Shown here piece after piece: positions 42,875-51,836 of a stretch of DNA of 64,000 nucleotides (position 1 is its first letter; every line of letters begins with the position of its first letter). The notes under the pieces are model-generated. The model was not told the origin of the DNA. It did no database searches and saw only the letters and a program-made list of their open reading frames with translations. This DNA comes from Allobosea caraganae (GTDB taxonomy: Bacteria > Pseudomonadota > Alphaproteobacteria > Rhizobiales > Beijerinckiaceae). The stretch spans positions 178,501 through 242,500 of the forward strand of contig NZ_QQTO01000037.1 in assembly GCF_003351345.1 (NCBI RefSeq), written 5' to 3'. The translations under genes were made by a program, and so were the position numbers.

Positions 42875-43840
42875 TCAGTTCAGCGCCAGCCCCGAGCGCG
42901 GCCCGGCGATCTGGTCGATCGCCTCGACGATGATCTCCGGCGCGGCGTGGTGCGGCATGTGGCCGACGCCCGGCAGCAGCACGAAGCGCCCGAGCGGCGC
43001 CTCGCGCGCGATTGCGGCCGAATGCAGGATGGGCGAGACGATCGCGTCGCTGTCGCCGGTGATGGCCACCACGGGCATGCGCAGCTCGCGGTAACGCGGC
43101 GCCTGCGCCGTGACGAACGCATGCAGCGCCGCGAGATCCTGCGCATTCGCCTCGAAGGTTGCCGGCCGCAGCAGCAGCTTGATCTCGCCGGCCTCGATGT
43201 ATCCGGGCGGGACCGGCTGCGGCGCGAACACCGCCTTGACCCCAGCCGGCAGCAGCAGGTCGACCGCGGGGATGCCGATCAGCCGCGTGAACACCGGCCC
43301 GACCACCGGCCATGACGCGACGTGATAATACCACTCCAGGCCAGTCGGCCAGGGATGGGTCACCGCCCCGAGCAGGACAAGCCCGCTCAGCCGCTCCGGC
43401 CGGTCGAGCGCGATCCGCACCGACATTGCGCCGGCCAGCGAATGCGCCACCAGCACGAAGGGCTCGGGCGCGATCTGGTCGAGCCCCTGCATGATCGCGG
43501 CCGCCTGCCTGGCAGGATCGGCCATCGCCCGGCCCTCCAGCCGGTCGCTCCAGCCATGGCCGGGCCGGTCGAGCGCGATGACGCGGTAATGGCCGAGCTC
43601 CGGTCCGAGCGTCGCCAGCAGGTCGGCATGGTCGGAGGAGGCGCCGTGGACCAGCACGACGGTGCCGCGCGATTCGCCCTCGGGCCGGCGCTCGACATAG
43701 TGCAGCCGGCCGCCCGGCAGCGTCAGGAAGCTGCCCTTCGGCGGATTTTGCCGCTCGGCCTCGGCGCCGATCAGCTCGGTGCGGAGCAGCAGGCCGCCGA
43801 TCAGCAGGACGGGAATGAAAAGCAGGGCGCGCGTCAGCAT
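42875..43840 (-). CDS. Membrane-anchored alpha/beta hydrolase
   Basis: The 321-residue protein starts with one hydrophobic helix (about 4-20) that anchors or exports it. An alpha/beta hydrolase domain follows with V-H-G-A-S-S near 64-69, nucleophile elbow A-H-S-L-A-G, acid region T-G-D-S-D and a catalytic histidine in G-V-G-H-M-P-H-H. All triad residues are present. Substrate is unknown. Confidence 0.85.
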   Translation of the reverse strand: MLTRALLFIPVLLIGGLLLRTELIGAEAERQNPPKGSFLTLPGGRLHYVERRPEGESRGTVVLVHGASSDHADLLATLGPELGHYRVIALDRPGHGWSDRLEGRAMADPARQAAAIMQGLDQIAPEPFVLVAHSLAGAMSVRIALDRPERLSGLVLLGAVTHPWPTGLEWYYHVASWPVVGPVFTRLIGIPAVDLLLPAGVKAVFAPQPVPPGYIEAGEIKLLLRPATFEANAQDLAALHAFVTAQAPRYRELRMPVVAITGDSDAIVSPILHSAAIAREAPLGRFVLLPGVGHMPHHAAPEIIVEAIDQIAGPRSGLALN

Positions 43841-43894
43841 GATCCGCTTACGCCGCCAGCCATGCTTCGGTTTCGCCTGAATGAACCAGCAACG

Positions 43895-44548
43895 TCACGC
43901 GTCGCGGCCGTCGACTTCCATCTTCAGCGATTCGACCGCGTCCTTGATCGCCTCGTACTGCGGATAGATCTCCAGCGCCTTGCGATAGGCGACCATGGCG
44001 CGCTTGTCGTCGCCCTGCTGGCGCAGGATGGTCCCCAGGCCCATCATCGCGCCGTAATGGCGCGGCTCGCGCTTCAGCGCCTCGCCGATGTCGAACATCG
44101 AGCGGATCGGGTCGCCGGCGAGGAAGAGCGCGTTGGCGCGCTGGTTCCAGGCCTCGGCCCAGTCGGGCTCGATGCTGATGACGCGGTCGAGCAGCTCGAT
44201 CGCGAGGTCGAGCTCCTTGGCCTGCATCGCCTCCTGGGCGCGGGTCATCAGCAGGTCGGCCGTATCGGAGCCGGAGCGGGCCCAGCGCCGCTGGATCAGC
44301 CGGGCGATGCCCTTGGCCTCGTCCTGCGTCTTGGCGACGGCGAGCCGCTCGAACAACCGGTCGAGCGTCGCGGCCGGCGAGCGCGAAGGCGTCGGGGCGG
44401 GCGCAGCCGGGTTGTCGTCCTTGTCCTGGTTGGGAACCGCGCCGGGGCGCTGCGGCGGCGCGCTTTGCTGCGCCCGAACGGAGCCGAGCGACAGCGTCGC
44501 GGCGAAAGCCAGCGCGAAGGCGGCGGGGAGCAGGCGAGAGGTCTTCAT
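43895..44548 (-). CDS. Exported TPR-repeat protein
   Basis: The 217-residue protein has a signal peptide (cleavage near S-V-R-A-Q-Q), a proline-rich linker, then at least three tetratricopeptide-like repeats (A-I-E-L-L-D-R-V-I-S-I-E-P near 125; A-M-V-A-Y-R-K-A-L-E-I-Y-P near 190). The ATG at 44546-44548 places the signal first. It likely acts in the periplasm as a scaffold. It is downstream of rpmJ on the same strand, 142 bp away. Confidence 0.83.
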   Translation of the reverse strand: MKTSRLLPAAFALAFAATLSLGSVRAQQSAPPQRPGAVPNQDKDDNPAAPAPTPSRSPAATLDRLFERLAVAKTQDEAKGIARLIQRRWARSGSDTADLLMTRAQEAMQAKELDLAIELLDRVISIEPDWAEAWNQRANALFLAGDPIRSMFDIGEALKREPRHYGAMMGLGTILRQQGDDKRAMVAYRKALEIYPQYEAIKDAVESLKMEVDGRDA

Positions 44549-44690
44549 GCGTCGAAACTTTACGCCGCTTGGCGCCAGCGTCAATTCACGGGACAGCGAC
44601 CTTCTGCCACGCAAAAAGGCGGGCGCGACTGGCGCACCCGCCTGTTTCGAACTCATCAGCGTTCACGCGGCCTGACGACCGCGCGAAAAC

Positions 44691-44816
44691 TCAGCCCTGG
44701 CGCGCCTTGAAGCGCTTCTGGACCTTGTTGATGATGTAGACGCGGCCCTTGCGGCGCACGAGCTGGTTGTCGCGATGGCGCAGGCGCAGCGACTTCAGCG
44801 AGTTGCGGATCTTCAT
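44691..44816 (-). CDS. rpmJ: 50S ribosomal protein L36, cysteine-free type
   Basis: The 41-residue protein (M-K-I-R-N-S-L-K-S-L ... K-R-F-K-A-R-Q-G) is the type of L36 that lacks the four zinc-binding residues. A GGAGTAGAG ribosome-binding site precedes the ATG. It is a stand-alone gene here, away from the main ribosomal operons, as is usual for this type in alphaproteobacteria. Confidence 0.95.
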   Translation of the reverse strand: MKIRNSLKSLRLRHRDNQLVRRKGRVYIINKVQKRFKARQG

Positions 44817-45023
44817 CGTCTCTACTCCAGCGACCCGCCCTCGCGAGCGAATCGGACAAAAACTAAGCGCCGCGACGCGGATCGGCGGGCGATCCTCATC
44901 GACCACTCGAACGGCGCGGCTGATGCGATGCCGGCTGTATACGGATTTTTCCGTCTTTCGCAAGGGTCAAACCCGTGCGTGCAGCCAAAGATGCTCATGC
45001 AGCATGTCTTTGGGGACAACCCC

Positions 45024-45233
45024 GGCCCTCATCCTGAGTGTCTGACTGGACATTCGAGCCCTCACCCTGAGGAGCCGCTTTAGCGGCGTCTCGAAGGGTG
45101 CTCCAGTGGGCTTCCGAACCTCCTGGAGCATCCTTCGAGACGCGCTTCGCGCTCCTCAGGATGAGGGCTCAGGCATTTATGAGTCAGACTCTGAGGAGCC
45201 GCGAAGCGGCGTCTCCAAGGATGCTCCAGCCCC
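45024..45233. repeat. Cluster of family 4 repeats
   Basis: The 360-bp gap between rpmJ and the DUF3137 gene is largely filled by this cluster. At least three copies of the CCTCA(T/C)CCTGAG and GTCTC(G/C)AAGG modules occur in both orientations. TGTCTGACTGGACATTCGAG is shared (reversed) with 30431-30453. The last copy runs into the 3' end of the DUF3137 gene and provides its final codons. No gene was found inside; the first 200 bases (44817-45020) hold the rpmJ promoter region and nothing else recognised. Confidence 0.7.
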
Positions 45234-46466
45234 AGAGCCTGCCGAGAAAATCCCCGGCGCCACCTCGACCGCATCGATGATCGCATCGACCAGCGCAAAA
45301 ATGCGGTCGAGCTCGCCCGCCAGCGCCGCGACCTGCCTGGAGGCGTCGGTGCCCACGAGATGCGGCGGCTCGAAACTCTCGAATTCGTCGCCGCCATTCG
45401 CACCGTCGAGCACGAAGACCAACCGCCGCCCGCCGGCATAGAGCTTCGGCGGCTGGAAGCCGGTGCCGTCGGACATGCGCAGCATCCGCTCCATCGTCAT
45501 CGGCGTCAGCAGGGCCCGCGCCGCGATCTGGTCGCTGCCGAAGGCGGAGTAGACCGCCTCGAACAGCGGGTCCTCCAGCCTCACCGGCGGCAATCCTCCG
45601 GCGCGCGCGCCCTGCATCACCACGGCGATCGTCTGTTGCAGCGGCCTCTCGAAGGCGATCTCGACGACCAGCCCCCGGAACAGCACGCCCTTCTTCTTGA
45701 AGTTCTCATGCCGCAGCCGCAGCTCGGTGATGAAGAGCTGGCGCCCGCGATAGGGGCCGTGAACGTGATCGTCGGTCTCGACCTCGGTGAAGCCCGGCAG
45801 CACGCCGTTTGCCACGAGCTCGCCGAGTTCCGGCACATGGTCGCGCGCCAGGCTCAACGCGCCGTGCCGGGCGAGCAGCCGCGGCAAGGTCACCGTCTTG
45901 AACAGCTCGGCATAGTGCCGGTTCGGTCCATAGGTCACCAGTTGCCAGACGCCGAACATCGCGATGGCGAAAATCAGGATGAAGGGCGGCCAGGCCAGCT
46001 TATCGTCGGTGCCGAACTGGATGCCGAGCAGGACCACTGCGACGAGCGGCAGCAGGATCACCAGGCGCTTGCGCGCCGCAGCCGAGACCTCGGCGCGAAC
46101 CCGCTCCAGCTCGGCGATGTCGGCAGCCAGCTCTCGTGGGATCGCGGTCGGCGCCGGCGCCGGCCGATCGTCTCCCACGGCAGCCTGCGCCCGGTGATCC
46201 CGGAACGACAGAAAGATCATCAGCCCGATCCAGACCAGCGGCAGCGCCGCGCCGACCACGATGCCCGGTATCAGCACGAGAAACGCGATCAGGCTGATCG
46301 TCGGCGCGGCCGAGCCGCCAACGGCATCGGCGAGGATCAGGCAGACGATCGGAACTAGGAAGAAGGCGACCAGGAACAGGCCGAGCCAGCGGCTGACCTG
46401 GCGCGGCCGCAGCCATGCCCGCACCGCCGCATACCGACCACCTTCGCTCTGCCCCGCGCCGCTCAT
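45177..46466 (-). CDS. DUF3137-like membrane protein
   Basis: The 429-residue protein has two N-terminal membrane helices (about 27-46 and 55-88) and a further hydrophobic pair (about 135-175). A soluble domain with G-V-L-F-R-G-L-V-V-E follows, as in the DUF3137 family, which is uncharacterised. The last dozen residues (L-E-T-P-L-R-G-S-S-E-S-D-S) are encoded by a dispersed repeat, so the original stop was probably lost or replaced. Confidence 0.75.
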   Translation of the reverse strand: MSGAGQSEGGRYAAVRAWLRPRQVSRWLGLFLVAFFLVPIVCLILADAVGGSAAPTISLIAFLVLIPGIVVGAALPLVWIGLMIFLSFRDHRAQAAVGDDRPAPAPTAIPRELAADIAELERVRAEVSAAARKRLVILLPLVAVVLLGIQFGTDDKLAWPPFILIFAIAMFGVWQLVTYGPNRHYAELFKTVTLPRLLARHGALSLARDHVPELGELVANGVLPGFTEVETDDHVHGPYRGRQLFITELRLRHENFKKKGVLFRGLVVEIAFERPLQQTIAVVMQGARAGGLPPVRLEDPLFEAVYSAFGSDQIAARALLTPMTMERMLRMSDGTGFQPPKLYAGGRRLVFVLDGANGGDEFESFEPPHLVGTDASRQVAALAGELDRIFALVDAIIDAVEVAPGIFSAGSGAGASLETPLRGSSESDS

Positions 46467-46553
46467 GCCGCCTTTGCCCGCCTCCGCCTCTGCGGAGCCT
46501 AGCGCCGGCGCCTCGCGGGCGGGTCCCTCATCTGAAGGACGATTATGTGGCCG

Positions 46554-46895
46554 TCACTTCCGGCAGGCGAAGGGCAGGAAGGTGCTGGCGATGCCCGCAT
46601 TGATCGCCCGGATCACCAGGACATTGGCGAGGTCGAGCTCTTCCTTGGATTTCGGGCAGACATCGGGCGGCGTCGAGCAGCCGCTGGCCAGGAAGGCCTC
46701 GTGCCGCTCGGTGAACTCCTGGCTAAGCCCCTTGCGGCCGAAGCGCCCGAGCGCGTCCGTCCAGGCCTTCTTGTAGCGATTGCACTTTTCGACGGTCCAG
46801 CTCTCGGCCTCCGGCTGCTGCGCGCCGGCCTGCATCGCGCCGCCATCCAGCGCCGCCAGCAGCACCCCCGCCATCATAGTCTGGACCAGCCTCAC
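46554..46895 (-). CDS. Small exported protein of unknown function
   Basis: The 113-residue protein starts with a signal peptide (cleavage near A-G-A-Q-Q). Four cysteines remain in the mature part (E-K-C-N-R, S-G-C-S, D-V-C-P, F-A-C-R), suggesting two disulphides. An ATG seven codons in is an alternative start. No family was recognised. Neighbours are DUF3137 (87 bp) and a repeat, so context gives no clue. Confidence 0.65.
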   Translation of the reverse strand: MRLVQTMMAGVLLAALDGGAMQAGAQQPEAESWTVEKCNRYKKAWTDALGRFGRKGLSQEFTERHEAFLASGCSTPPDVCPKSKEELDLANVLVIRAINAGIASTFLPFACRK

Positions 46896-46975
46896 GCCTC
46901 GCTCCCGGAATCGCCTTCAAGGACACCGCTTTATGAGCACGATGGTGACGAAGTGGTGGCCGTTTGGCCCCCAAC

Positions 46976-47060
46976 CGTCATTGCGAGCGTAGCGAAGCAA
47001 TCCAGGGGGACCGGGTGAGCGCAATCCCCCTGGATTGCTTCGCTACGCTCGCAATGACGG
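46976..47060. repeat. Dispersed palindrome, family 2 copy c
   Basis: The arms are perfect reverse complements over about 35 bp (beginning CCGTCATTGCGAGCGTAGCG and ending CGCTACGCTCGCAATGACGG) with a loop of roughly 16 bp. The arms differ from copies a and b at GCGTAGC versus GCGCAGC, and the change is compensated in the other arm. Confidence 0.82.
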
Positions 47061-47081
47061 GAGAGTTGATCGAAAACGGCT

Positions 47082-48128
47082 CTAAGGCAGGTTGTCCCGC
47101 AGGAAGATGTCGATGCGGATGCGCTCCTGGTCGGGCAGGATCGGATCGCCCCAGCAGCGCGCCAACAGCACCCGCGCCGCCGAGCGCGCCTCGTGGCCGG
47201 GATCCTGGCTGATGATCGCCTCGATGACGCCGTGCAGCAGCAGCCGGCGCGAGTGCACGGTCAGCTCATGCGCGATCCAGACGATGTCGCTGCGGCCGGA
47301 TTCCTTCAGCGCCGCGGCGATGCCGCGGTTGCCGGCGCCGACATTGTAGATGCCGACGAGATCGGGCCGGCGCGCCAGCAGCGCCTCGGTGGCCGCCTGC
47401 GTCCGCTCGCTGTCGTCGCGCCCCTCGACGGCCGGCAGGGCAATGAGGTCGGGAAACTCGCTCGACAGCACCTGATGGAAGCCGAATTGCCGCTCGGCAT
47501 GGTCGCGCAGCGCCAGCGAGCCGGCGATGACGCCGACGGCGCCCTTCCGCCCCCTGAGGAAGCGGCCCATCAGGGTCGCGGCGGTGCGGCCGGCGGCGGG
47601 GTTGTCGATGCCGACATAATGCAGGCGGCGCGAGCTTGGCACGTCCGAGACCAGGGTCACCACGGGAATGCCGCGATCGGCGAGGTCGTCGATGGCGGCG
47701 CGGATGCGGGGATGGTCGAGCGCGATCGTCGCCACACCGTGATAGGCCGGCGAGACCGTCTCCAGCGCCTGCGCCAGCGCGTCGGGGTCGAACACGTCGA
47801 CATGCCTGATGTCGATGAAGGCGCGCTGCCCGGCGAGCCATTCCGCCGTGCGCGCGACCTGCTCGGAGAGCAGGGTCATGAAGCTGTTGGCGCCGCTCGG
47901 CAGGATGAAGACGAAGCGGAAGCTCTGGTTGCGCGCCAGCCGCGCCGCCGCCGGGTCGGCGCGGTAGCCGAGCCTGGCGACGGCCGCCTCGACGCGCGCG
48001 ATCGTCTTCTCGCGCACGCCCTCGCGGCGGTTGACGACGCGGTCCACCGTCGCAACCGAGACGCCCGCCGCGCGCGCGACGTCTTCCAGCGTCGCGCGAC
48101 CGACAGGGCTCGTCTCGACATCAACCAT
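47082..48128 (-). CDS. LacI-family transcriptional regulator
   Basis: The 348-residue protein has the LacI helix-turn-helix (T-L-E-D-V-A-R-A-A-G-V-S-V-A-T-V-D at 13-29) and hinge, then a periplasmic-binding-like sugar domain. It starts one base into the ThuA-like stop (TGATG). It is the last gene of the sugar operon beginning at 53096, so it is likely autoregulated. A LacI-type palindrome lies in the operon promoter region at 53163-53182. Confidence 0.93.
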   Translation of the reverse strand: MVDVETSPVGRATLEDVARAAGVSVATVDRVVNRREGVREKTIARVEAAVARLGYRADPAAARLARNQSFRFVFILPSGANSFMTLLSEQVARTAEWLAGQRAFIDIRHVDVFDPDALAQALETVSPAYHGVATIALDHPRIRAAIDDLADRGIPVVTLVSDVPSSRRLHYVGIDNPAAGRTAATLMGRFLRGRKGAVGVIAGSLALRDHAERQFGFHQVLSSEFPDLIALPAVEGRDDSERTQAATEALLARRPDLVGIYNVGAGNRGIAAALKESGRSDIVWIAHELTVHSRRLLLHGVIEAIISQDPGHEARSAARVLLARCWGDPILPDQERIRIDIFLRDNLP

Positions 48129-48769
48129 CAGCGCGCCGCCCAGAGCATCCCGCGCGTCAGCATCGTCTTCACCTCGGGAATGTCGAGCTCATAGGCGCGG
48201 TGGCCGAGCGCGCAGTAGAACACCCTGCCCTCGCCAAAGCGCTTCTTCCAGACCACCGGCATGACGACGCCGTCGATCCAGGAGGCGTGATCGCCGTTGA
48301 AGGTGGTCGTGGCCAGCACTTCGTTCGCAGGGTCGACATGCATGTAATATTGCTCGGAGCGATACTCGAAGTCCTTGATCCCGGCCATGACCGGATCGTC
48401 CGGCCGGGTCACGTCGACCTTGTAGTCGATGATATTGCCGGGATGGGCAACCCATTGCCCGCCGCACATGAACTGGTATTCGACCGCATCCCGGAACGCA
48501 TCGCCCATGCCGCCGTGATGGCCGGCGAGGCCGACGCCACCGCGCACCGCGGCGCAGAGATTGGCCGCCTCCTCCTTCTCGATCTTCGCCATCGTGTAGA
48601 TCGGCACGATCAGGGAGAGGTCGTGGATCGCGGGGTCCGCGAAGGCCGCGGTCGAGGTCTCGACGCGCACGTCGAACCCCTCTGCCGTGAGCCAGCCCCG
48701 CATCATCGAGGCGCAGAGGTCGGGGTCATGCCCCGGCCAACCGCCCCATACGATCATCGCCTTGCGCAT
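48128..48769 (-). CDS. ThuA-like domain protein
   Basis: The 213-residue protein has a class I glutamine amidotransferase-like fold: V-W-G-G-W-P-G-H near the N terminus, G-G-V-G-L-A-G-H-H-G-G-M and a late G-R-V-F-Y-C-A-L-G-H. It resembles ThuA of the trehalose uptake operon. In rhizobia ThuA and ThuB convert trehalose-type disaccharides to keto derivatives. The ATG at 48767-48769 follows GGAAGG at good spacing. It is adjacent to a Gfo/Idh dehydrogenase, the equivalent of ThuB. Confidence 0.86.
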   Translation of the reverse strand: MRKAMIVWGGWPGHDPDLCASMMRGWLTAEGFDVRVETSTAAFADPAIHDLSLIVPIYTMAKIEKEEAANLCAAVRGGVGLAGHHGGMGDAFRDAVEYQFMCGGQWVAHPGNIIDYKVDVTRPDDPVMAGIKDFEYRSEQYYMHVDPANEVLATTTFNGDHASWIDGVVMPVVWKKRFGEGRVFYCALGHRAYELDIPEVKTMLTRGMLWAAR

Positions 48770-48786
48770 CGTCGTCATCCTTCCAC

Positions 48787-49884
48787 TCAATCGATCTGTC
48801 CGGTCTCACGCCCGGCGGGCATCGCGGCCGGCCTGTCGACGCGGCTCTCGATCTTGACCCGCCGGCCCTCGTCGGCGGAGGTCTGGAAGGCCTCCATCAC
48901 CTCCAGCACATGGAAGGCGAGCGCGCCGCTGGCGCGGTGCGGCCGGTCGGTGACGATCGCGGTCGCCATGTCGGCGACGCCGATCGAGCGGAACTCGCCA
49001 TCGGCATGGCCGTGGGTGAGCGCGACCGGCTCCCATTGCCCGCGCGGCTTGGCGAGCTTGACCTCGCCGCCGAACTTGTTCGGATCGGGCACCAGCATGG
49101 CGGCCTTGTCGCCGTAGATTTCGATCGGCGCATGCATGTGCTGGGGCACGTCGAAGCTCATCGTGATCGAGACGACCGCGCCGCTCTCGAATTCCAGCGT
49201 GCCGGCGACATGGGTCTCGACTTCGACGGGGACCAGCGTGCCGCTCATCGGCTGGCTGGTGACGAGCCGCTGCGTCCGCGGCCGCGCCGTCGAGCCCACC
49301 ACCGAGGCGACCGGCCCGAGCAGCTGCACGAGGTCGGTGATGTAGTAGGGGCCCATGTCGAGCATCGGCCCGCCGCCGCGCAGGTAGTAGAAGCCCGGCG
49401 CCGGGTGCCAGCTCTCATGTCCGGGGCAGCCGAAGAAGGCGCTGCCGGCAACCGGCGTGCCGATCGCGCCGTCATCGATCAGCTTGCGCGCAGTCTGGTG
49501 GCCGCCGCCCAAAAAGGTGTCGGGCGCGCAGCCGACGCGCAGGTTCTTCTGGGCGGCCAGCTCCATCACCTTGCGCGCCTCGGTGGTGTTGATGCCGAGC
49601 GGCTTCTCGGAATGGACGTGCTTGCCGGCATTGAGCACGGCGAGGCTGACATCGGTATGGGCCAGCGGCACCGTGAGGTTGATGACGATCTCGACGTCGT
49701 CGCGCTTCAGGAGCTGCCCCACCCGCATGCCCGGCACGCCGAACTCGGCGCCGCGCCTCTCGGCCACCTCGCTGCGCATGTCGGCGACGGCCTTGAGCTC
49801 GAGCACCGGGAAGCGCCGCATCGCCTCCAGGTATTTCGTGCTGATATTGCCGCATCCGATGATGCCGATGCCCACTTTCCGCAT
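48787..49884 (-). CDS. Gfo/Idh/MocA-family oxidoreductase
   Basis: The 365-residue protein has an N-terminal Rossmann motif I-G-I-I-G-C-G-N-I-S and the catalytic S-E-K-P motif with its lysine. The C-terminal G-P-M-L-D-M-G-P-Y-Y region is usual for sugar dehydrogenases. With the ThuA-like gene it forms a ThuA/ThuB-like pair in a sugar ABC operon. It probably oxidises a hydroxyl of an imported sugar. It lies 126 bp downstream of the MalG-type gene, across a repeat. Confidence 0.9.
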   Translation of the reverse strand: MRKVGIGIIGCGNISTKYLEAMRRFPVLELKAVADMRSEVAERRGAEFGVPGMRVGQLLKRDDVEIVINLTVPLAHTDVSLAVLNAGKHVHSEKPLGINTTEARKVMELAAQKNLRVGCAPDTFLGGGHQTARKLIDDGAIGTPVAGSAFFGCPGHESWHPAPGFYYLRGGGPMLDMGPYYITDLVQLLGPVASVVGSTARPRTQRLVTSQPMSGTLVPVEVETHVAGTLEFESGAVVSITMSFDVPQHMHAPIEIYGDKAAMLVPDPNKFGGEVKLAKPRGQWEPVALTHGHADGEFRSIGVADMATAIVTDRPHRASGALAFHVLEVMEAFQTSADEGRRVKIESRVDRPAAMPAGRETGQID

Positions 49885-49949
49885 GCGTAGTCTCCGTTGT
49901 GATGATGGGCGCGTGAGCCGGAAAGCATCCGGCTCACACCCAAAAGTCA

Positions 49950-49998
49950 GAGCAGGATTCTTACGAAAAACCGGTTCCCACTTTTTCGCATCCTGCTC
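49950..49998. repeat. Dispersed palindrome, family 1 copy c
   Basis: Arms GAGCAGGA and TCCTGCTC enclose CGAAAAACCGGTTCCCACTTTTTCG. The core is inverted relative to copies a and b. It lies between the MalG-type and Gfo/Idh genes inside the operon and could lower expression of the distal part. Confidence 0.75.
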
Positions 49999-50010
49999 TC
50001 GCGCTCGGGC

Positions 50011-50865
50011 TCAGCCCTTGACCGCGCCGGCGGTCAGCCCCGCCACGATGTGCTTCTGCGCGAAGATGAAGATCAGGACCGTCGGCAGGATCGTGAGCGT
50101 GATGAAGGCCAGGATCAGGTGCCATTCCGACGAGTACTCGCCCTGGTAGACCATGATGCCGAGCGGCCAGGGATAGAGCGCGTCGGAGTTCAGCATCACC
50201 AGCGGCAGCAGGTAGCTGTTCCAGCTATGGACGAAGGCGATGGTGCCGACGGTGGCCAGGATCGGCCGCGACAGGGGCAGCGTCACATAGCGGAAGAAGT
50301 CGATATAGCTGCAGCCGTCGACCAAAGCGGCCTCGAGCAGCTCGTGCGGCAGGTCCTTGAAGAAGCGCCGCAGCAAGAGGATGCTCATCGCCAGGCTGAA
50401 GGCGACCTGCGGCAGGATCACGCCGAAATAGCTGTCGAGCAGGCCGAGGTCGCGCACCTTGATGAAGAGCGGCAGGATCGCGGTCGCGGCCGGGAAGAGC
50501 AGGCCCATGGTGAGGTAACTCAGCAGCATCTCGCTGCCGTAGAACTTGATATGAGCGAAGACGAAGGCCGCCATCGACGCCACGATCAGCGTCAGCACCA
50601 CGGTCAGGATCGAGATCACCGTCGAGTTCCACAAGAGCTGCCAGTAGCGCTGGGAGAGCAGGATGCCGGCGTAGTTCTCCCATTCCCAGGTGGTGGGCAG
50701 GCCGAACGGGTTGGTGCGCAGCTCGCCCAGCGTCTTGAAGCCGCCGAGCACCGTCGCCAGCAGCGGTACCGCGACGAAGGCCGCGACCACCATCAGGAAC
50801 AGTGCCTTGTAGAGCGGCACGAGGTCGATCGGCCGGCTGTGGGGAGCCGTCAGGACGTCACTCAT
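50011..50865 (-). CDS. Sugar ABC transporter permease, MalG type
   Basis: The 284-residue membrane protein has six hydrophobic segments. The coupling loop reads E-A-A-L-V-D-G-C-S-Y-I-D-F-F and is followed by L-P-L-S-R-P. This is the CUT1 family. It overlaps the MalF-type gene by 8 bp. No MsmX/UgpC-type ATPase is encoded in the operon, so a shared ATPase is probably used. Confidence 0.94.
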   Translation of the reverse strand: MSDVLTAPHSRPIDLVPLYKALFLMVVAAFVAVPLLATVLGGFKTLGELRTNPFGLPTTWEWENYAGILLSQRYWQLLWNSTVISILTVVLTLIVASMAAFVFAHIKFYGSEMLLSYLTMGLLFPAATAILPLFIKVRDLGLLDSYFGVILPQVAFSLAMSILLLRRFFKDLPHELLEAALVDGCSYIDFFRYVTLPLSRPILATVGTIAFVHSWNSYLLPLVMLNSDALYPWPLGIMVYQGEYSSEWHLILAFITLTILPTVLIFIFAQKHIVAGLTAGAVKG

Positions 50866-51790
50866 CGCGCATGAACCAGCGTTTATAGGTGAAGGCGAAG
50901 GTCACGCAGATCACGAACAGGATCACGCCGATGGCGCTGCCATAGCCGACGCGCATGCGCGAGACGCCATTGTTGTAGAGGAAGCTGACCATGGTGTTGG
51001 AGGAGTCGGCCGGCCCGCCCCGCGTCAGCGGCATCACTAGGTCGAAGAGCTGCAGCGAGCCGACGACGGCGAAGAAGATCGAGAGCCGGATCGTCGGATA
51101 GAGCAGCGGCACCACGATGTGCCGCAGCACCTGCATGCGCGAGGCGCCGTCGATCCGCGCCGCCTCGACCAGGTTCTTGTCCATGCCCTGCAGCGCGGCG
51201 ATGAACAGCATCATGTGGAAGCCGAAATACTTCCAGACCACGACGATCAGGATCGCCAGCATCGAGGTCTGCGTCGAGGCGAGCAGGTGCGGCGCCTCGG
51301 CGCCGAAGGCCCGGAAGATCGAGGCGAGCAGGCCGTAATTGCCGTCGTAGATGAAGCTGAAGATCAGCCCGGTCGCGATCTCCGCCAGCACATAGGGCAG
51401 GAAGAACAGCATCCTGAGCGCGACCGAGCCGCGGAACCTCTCGGCCAGGATCAGCGCCAGGCTCAGCGCCAGCGGCAGCTGGATCACCAGCGACACCGCG
51501 ATGATCAGCAGGTTGTTGCGGAACGCCGTGCCGAAGCCGCGCGAATCGAAGACGAACCAATAGTTGTCGAGGCCGATCCACTTGGTCGGCGTGCCGAAGC
51601 CGTTCCAGTTGAAGCCCGAGTACCAGGCTGCCTCGACGATCGGCAGCACGACGAAGATCGTGAACAGCAGCAGCGCCGGCGGCAGGAAGAGCAGCAGCGC
51701 GGAGAGGCGTCCGTCGATCGCCTTTCGCCGCCGCACCATTGCCATGGGGGCTCCGCTGCGCATGGCCAGTGTGCCGCTGCGCTGTGTCAT
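50858..51790 (-). CDS. Sugar ABC transporter permease, MalF type
   Basis: The 310-residue membrane protein carries the coupling loop E-A-A-R-I-D-G-A-S-R-M-Q and the expected six-helix pattern. The ATG at 51788-51790 was chosen over an earlier in-frame start because a GAGCGAG site precedes it. It lies 46 bp after the binding-protein gene. Confidence 0.93.
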   Translation of the reverse strand: MTQRSGTLAMRSGAPMAMVRRRKAIDGRLSALLLFLPPALLLFTIFVVLPIVEAAWYSGFNWNGFGTPTKWIGLDNYWFVFDSRGFGTAFRNNLLIIAVSLVIQLPLALSLALILAERFRGSVALRMLFFLPYVLAEIATGLIFSFIYDGNYGLLASIFRAFGAEAPHLLASTQTSMLAILIVVVWKYFGFHMMLFIAALQGMDKNLVEAARIDGASRMQVLRHIVVPLLYPTIRLSIFFAVVGSLQLFDLVMPLTRGGPADSSNTMVSFLYNNGVSRMRVGYGSAIGVILFVICVTFAFTYKRWFMRDE

Positions 51791-51836
51791 GGGCTCGCTC
51801 GCAGGTTCGCCCGGCACGAAGGCCGGGTCCGGTTCA

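Noticed and set aside
28978..47060. CRISPR array from recurring 30-40-bp sequences
   Set aside because: Copies are kilobases apart, palindromic and unevenly spaced, with no spacers and no cas genes.
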